A stretch of 35,193 nucleotides of DNA from CAZPMT01 sp964587655 (GTDB lineage: Bacteria; Hydrogenedentota; Hydrogenedentia; Hydrogenedentales; SLHB01), in the NCBI GenBank assembly GCA_964587655.1, contig CAZPMT010000046.1, positions 1-35,193 on the forward strand. Direction: 5' to 3'. Below the pieces are notes generated by a model. The model searched no databases, was not told the origin of the DNA, and saw only the letters and a program-made list of their open reading frames with translations. Shown piece by piece: positions 34,244-35,193 of the stretch; within the stretch, counting starts at the first letter, position 1, and each line of letters starts with the position of its first letter. Both the position numbers and the translations under genes were made by a program.

Positions 34244-35110
34244 ATGTATACGAACCGCATTCGCATGGCAGGCATCAGTTCAGCCTTTCTTTTCTCGTCG
34301 GCGCTGCTCTTGACGGCGTGCCCGATTGCCTTCGAGTATCAGCGGGGATACGGCGACGGGTTTGCGCAAGACGACTGGTATTGGGCAGGGTTCGACGACA
34401 GTTATGACACGCTTACCGCCTCGCCCCTGTATTATCAGGGCGACACGATACCGTTCGTGGAGACGCCGGACTATGACCGCGGCTACTACGACGGCATTTG
34501 GTACGCTTATCATGACGGGTACTTCGTGTCCTATGACGACGCCTTCACGATCGGTTTCAGCGAGGGCTACGATGCAGCCTTCTACTCGGATTACCTGACG
34601 TTCCTCGCGAATGACCCGCATGTCGAGTATGACAACGGCGGGTGGGGCGACGGGTATAACGACGGGTTCTCGGAAGGCAGGATCTTCGGCGCGTACGACT
34701 ACGAACAGGGATGGTCCCTCAATTGGCTTGACGCGCTGCTCGACTATCGTTCCGGCACCGACCTTTACTTCTCGGAGATCGACCTCGGTACAGGCGCGTA
34801 CGGCCCCGTGGTCTTGTACGTATACGGCACGGACCCGACGGCAGCCAAGCAACTCGTCGCGATTAGGAGCCAGCACCCGCGCAAAGCTGTACGGCAGGTG
34901 ATTGCCGCAAACGCGGTCAAGGCGGCAGACACGCTCTATCGTCCGCTGACGGACGACGCGCGCGCCAAACTCGACAAACGGCCTTCCACGACGGCCCGCA
35001 GCAGCCGCCCATTGACCCTGACCACCACCTGGCTCGAACGAGTCCAGGCGTATCAGCAGGCCCAGGCGAATCCGGCGAAGAGTGCCCGCCTCCGGACCCT
35101 CGAAAAGTAG
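34244..35110 (+). CDS. Lipoprotein with GYxDGF-like repeats
   Basis: A 288-residue lipoprotein of unknown function. The leader ends in LLLTAC (acylated Cys26). Residues 34-146 are aromatic, acidic and glycine-rich, with a recurring G-[YF]-x-[DE]-G-[FY] unit: GYGDGF, GYYDGI, GFSEGY and DGYNDGFSEG. The low content of basic residues contrasts with the basic tail of the preceding protein. A second, more ordinary region with VLYVYGTDPTAAKQ follows, then an Ala/Arg/Thr-rich C-terminus. GGGAG precedes the ATG. It is probably co-transcribed with the FecR-like gene, and the opposite charges suggest a possible interaction, which is inference only. I recognise no family. Confidence 0.7.
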   Translation: MYTNRIRMAGISSAFLFSSALLLTACPIAFEYQRGYGDGFAQDDWYWAGFDDSYDTLTASPLYYQGDTIPFVETPDYDRGYYDGIWYAYHDGYFVSYDDAFTIGFSEGYDAAFYSDYLTFLANDPHVEYDNGGWGDGYNDGFSEGRIFGAYDYEQGWSLNWLDALLDYRSGTDLYFSEIDLGTGAYGPVVLYVYGTDPTAAKQLVAIRSQHPRKAVRQVIAANAVKAADTLYRPLTDDARAKLDKRPSTTARSSRPLTLTTTWLERVQAYQQAQANPAKSARLRTLEK

Positions 35111-35132
35111 CGACGGTCCGCACGGAGAGGGC

Positions 35133-35152
35133 AAGCTCTGTGCTCAGAGCTT
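35133..35152 (+). repeat. Hairpin downstream of the lipoprotein gene
   Basis: AAGCTCTG and CAGAGCTT form a perfect 8-bp stem around TGCT, 23 bases past the stop. No T-run follows on the plus strand, so a terminator role is unproven. Confidence 0.45.
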
Positions 35153-35171
35153 GTGAAACAATCCCAAAATG

Positions 35172-35193
35172 GCGTCATTCCCGCGAAAGCGGG
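35172..35193. repeat. REP-like repeat, cut by the window end
   Basis: CATTCCCGCGAAAGCGGG at the right edge contains a CCCGC/GCGGG hairpin with a GAAA loop. It resembles the palindrome at 9067-9112. The rest of the repeat lies outside the window. Confidence 0.5.

Overview
The window is bacterial, GC-rich chromosomal DNA with about twenty intact protein genes on both strands, two gene remnants and an unusual load of short palindromic repeats. The most lineage-informative features are two tandem pseudopilins with a prepilin N-terminus and a C-terminal NVLxMDGHV signature, Tat signals of the RRxFLK type on extracytoplasmic enzymes, a nitrilase-family enzyme, a sulfatase remnant, a DUF4091 protein and a GH38-family protein. 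Together they suggest a Planctomycetes/Lentisphaerae/Hydrogenedentota-like bacterium. This is inference: no rRNA, tRNA or marker gene is present to prove it.

Layout. 1-671 has no convincing gene. 725-6626 (minus strand) holds a Tat-exported Fe-type superoxide dismutase, a RelE/ParE-like toxin with a ribbon-helix-helix antitoxin, and a two-gene RND efflux operon (membrane-fusion lipoprotein then RND pump) behind a near-consensus promoter. 7035-8955 holds a site-2-type membrane metalloprotease (minus) and an overlapping PilZ/nitroreductase pair (plus). 9142-11952 (minus) is a GH38-like protein in which the position of the catalytic nucleophile is Phe. 12175-14342 (minus) contains two paralogous pseudopilins. 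Each has its own TTGACA-17-TATCrT type promoter, a LacI-like palindromic operator just downstream of the -10 box, a second palindrome upstream, and a terminator.

14584-15512 is a decayed zone. An O-methyltransferase remnant (minus) and a sulfatase C-terminus (plus) have both lost their 5' halves at the same repeat-rich junction. The methyltransferase also carries a 173-bp palindromic element with 12-bp terminal inverted repeats and a 7-bp target duplication, inserted in frame. Related copies with a 9-bp TGGAC periodicity occur at 6.9, 9.0 and 18.2 kb.

15570-23314 (plus) encodes an exported nitrilase-family hydrolase overlapping a GT39-type membrane glycosyltransferase, a secreted DUF4091 protein and a large radical SAM protein. 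23363-25412 pairs archease with the RNA ligase RtcB, separated by a perfect 27-bp nested inverted repeat. 25439-27315 holds an SMP-30-type lactonase (minus) and a Tat-exported sugar isomerase-like protein (plus). 27824-30615 is a YtrA-type GntR/ABC ATPase/permease operon that appears leaderless and self-regulated. 30739-35110 holds a URO-D-fold protein, a FecR/DUF6600-like secreted protein with a long Pro/Arg-rich tail, and a lipoprotein with GYxDGF-like repeats.

No CRISPR array, prophage, rRNA or tRNA was recognised. The strongest candidates for undescribed biology are the TGGAC-periodic palindromic element family, the double-operator pseudopilin promoters, and the FecR-like/GYxDGF lipoprotein pair.
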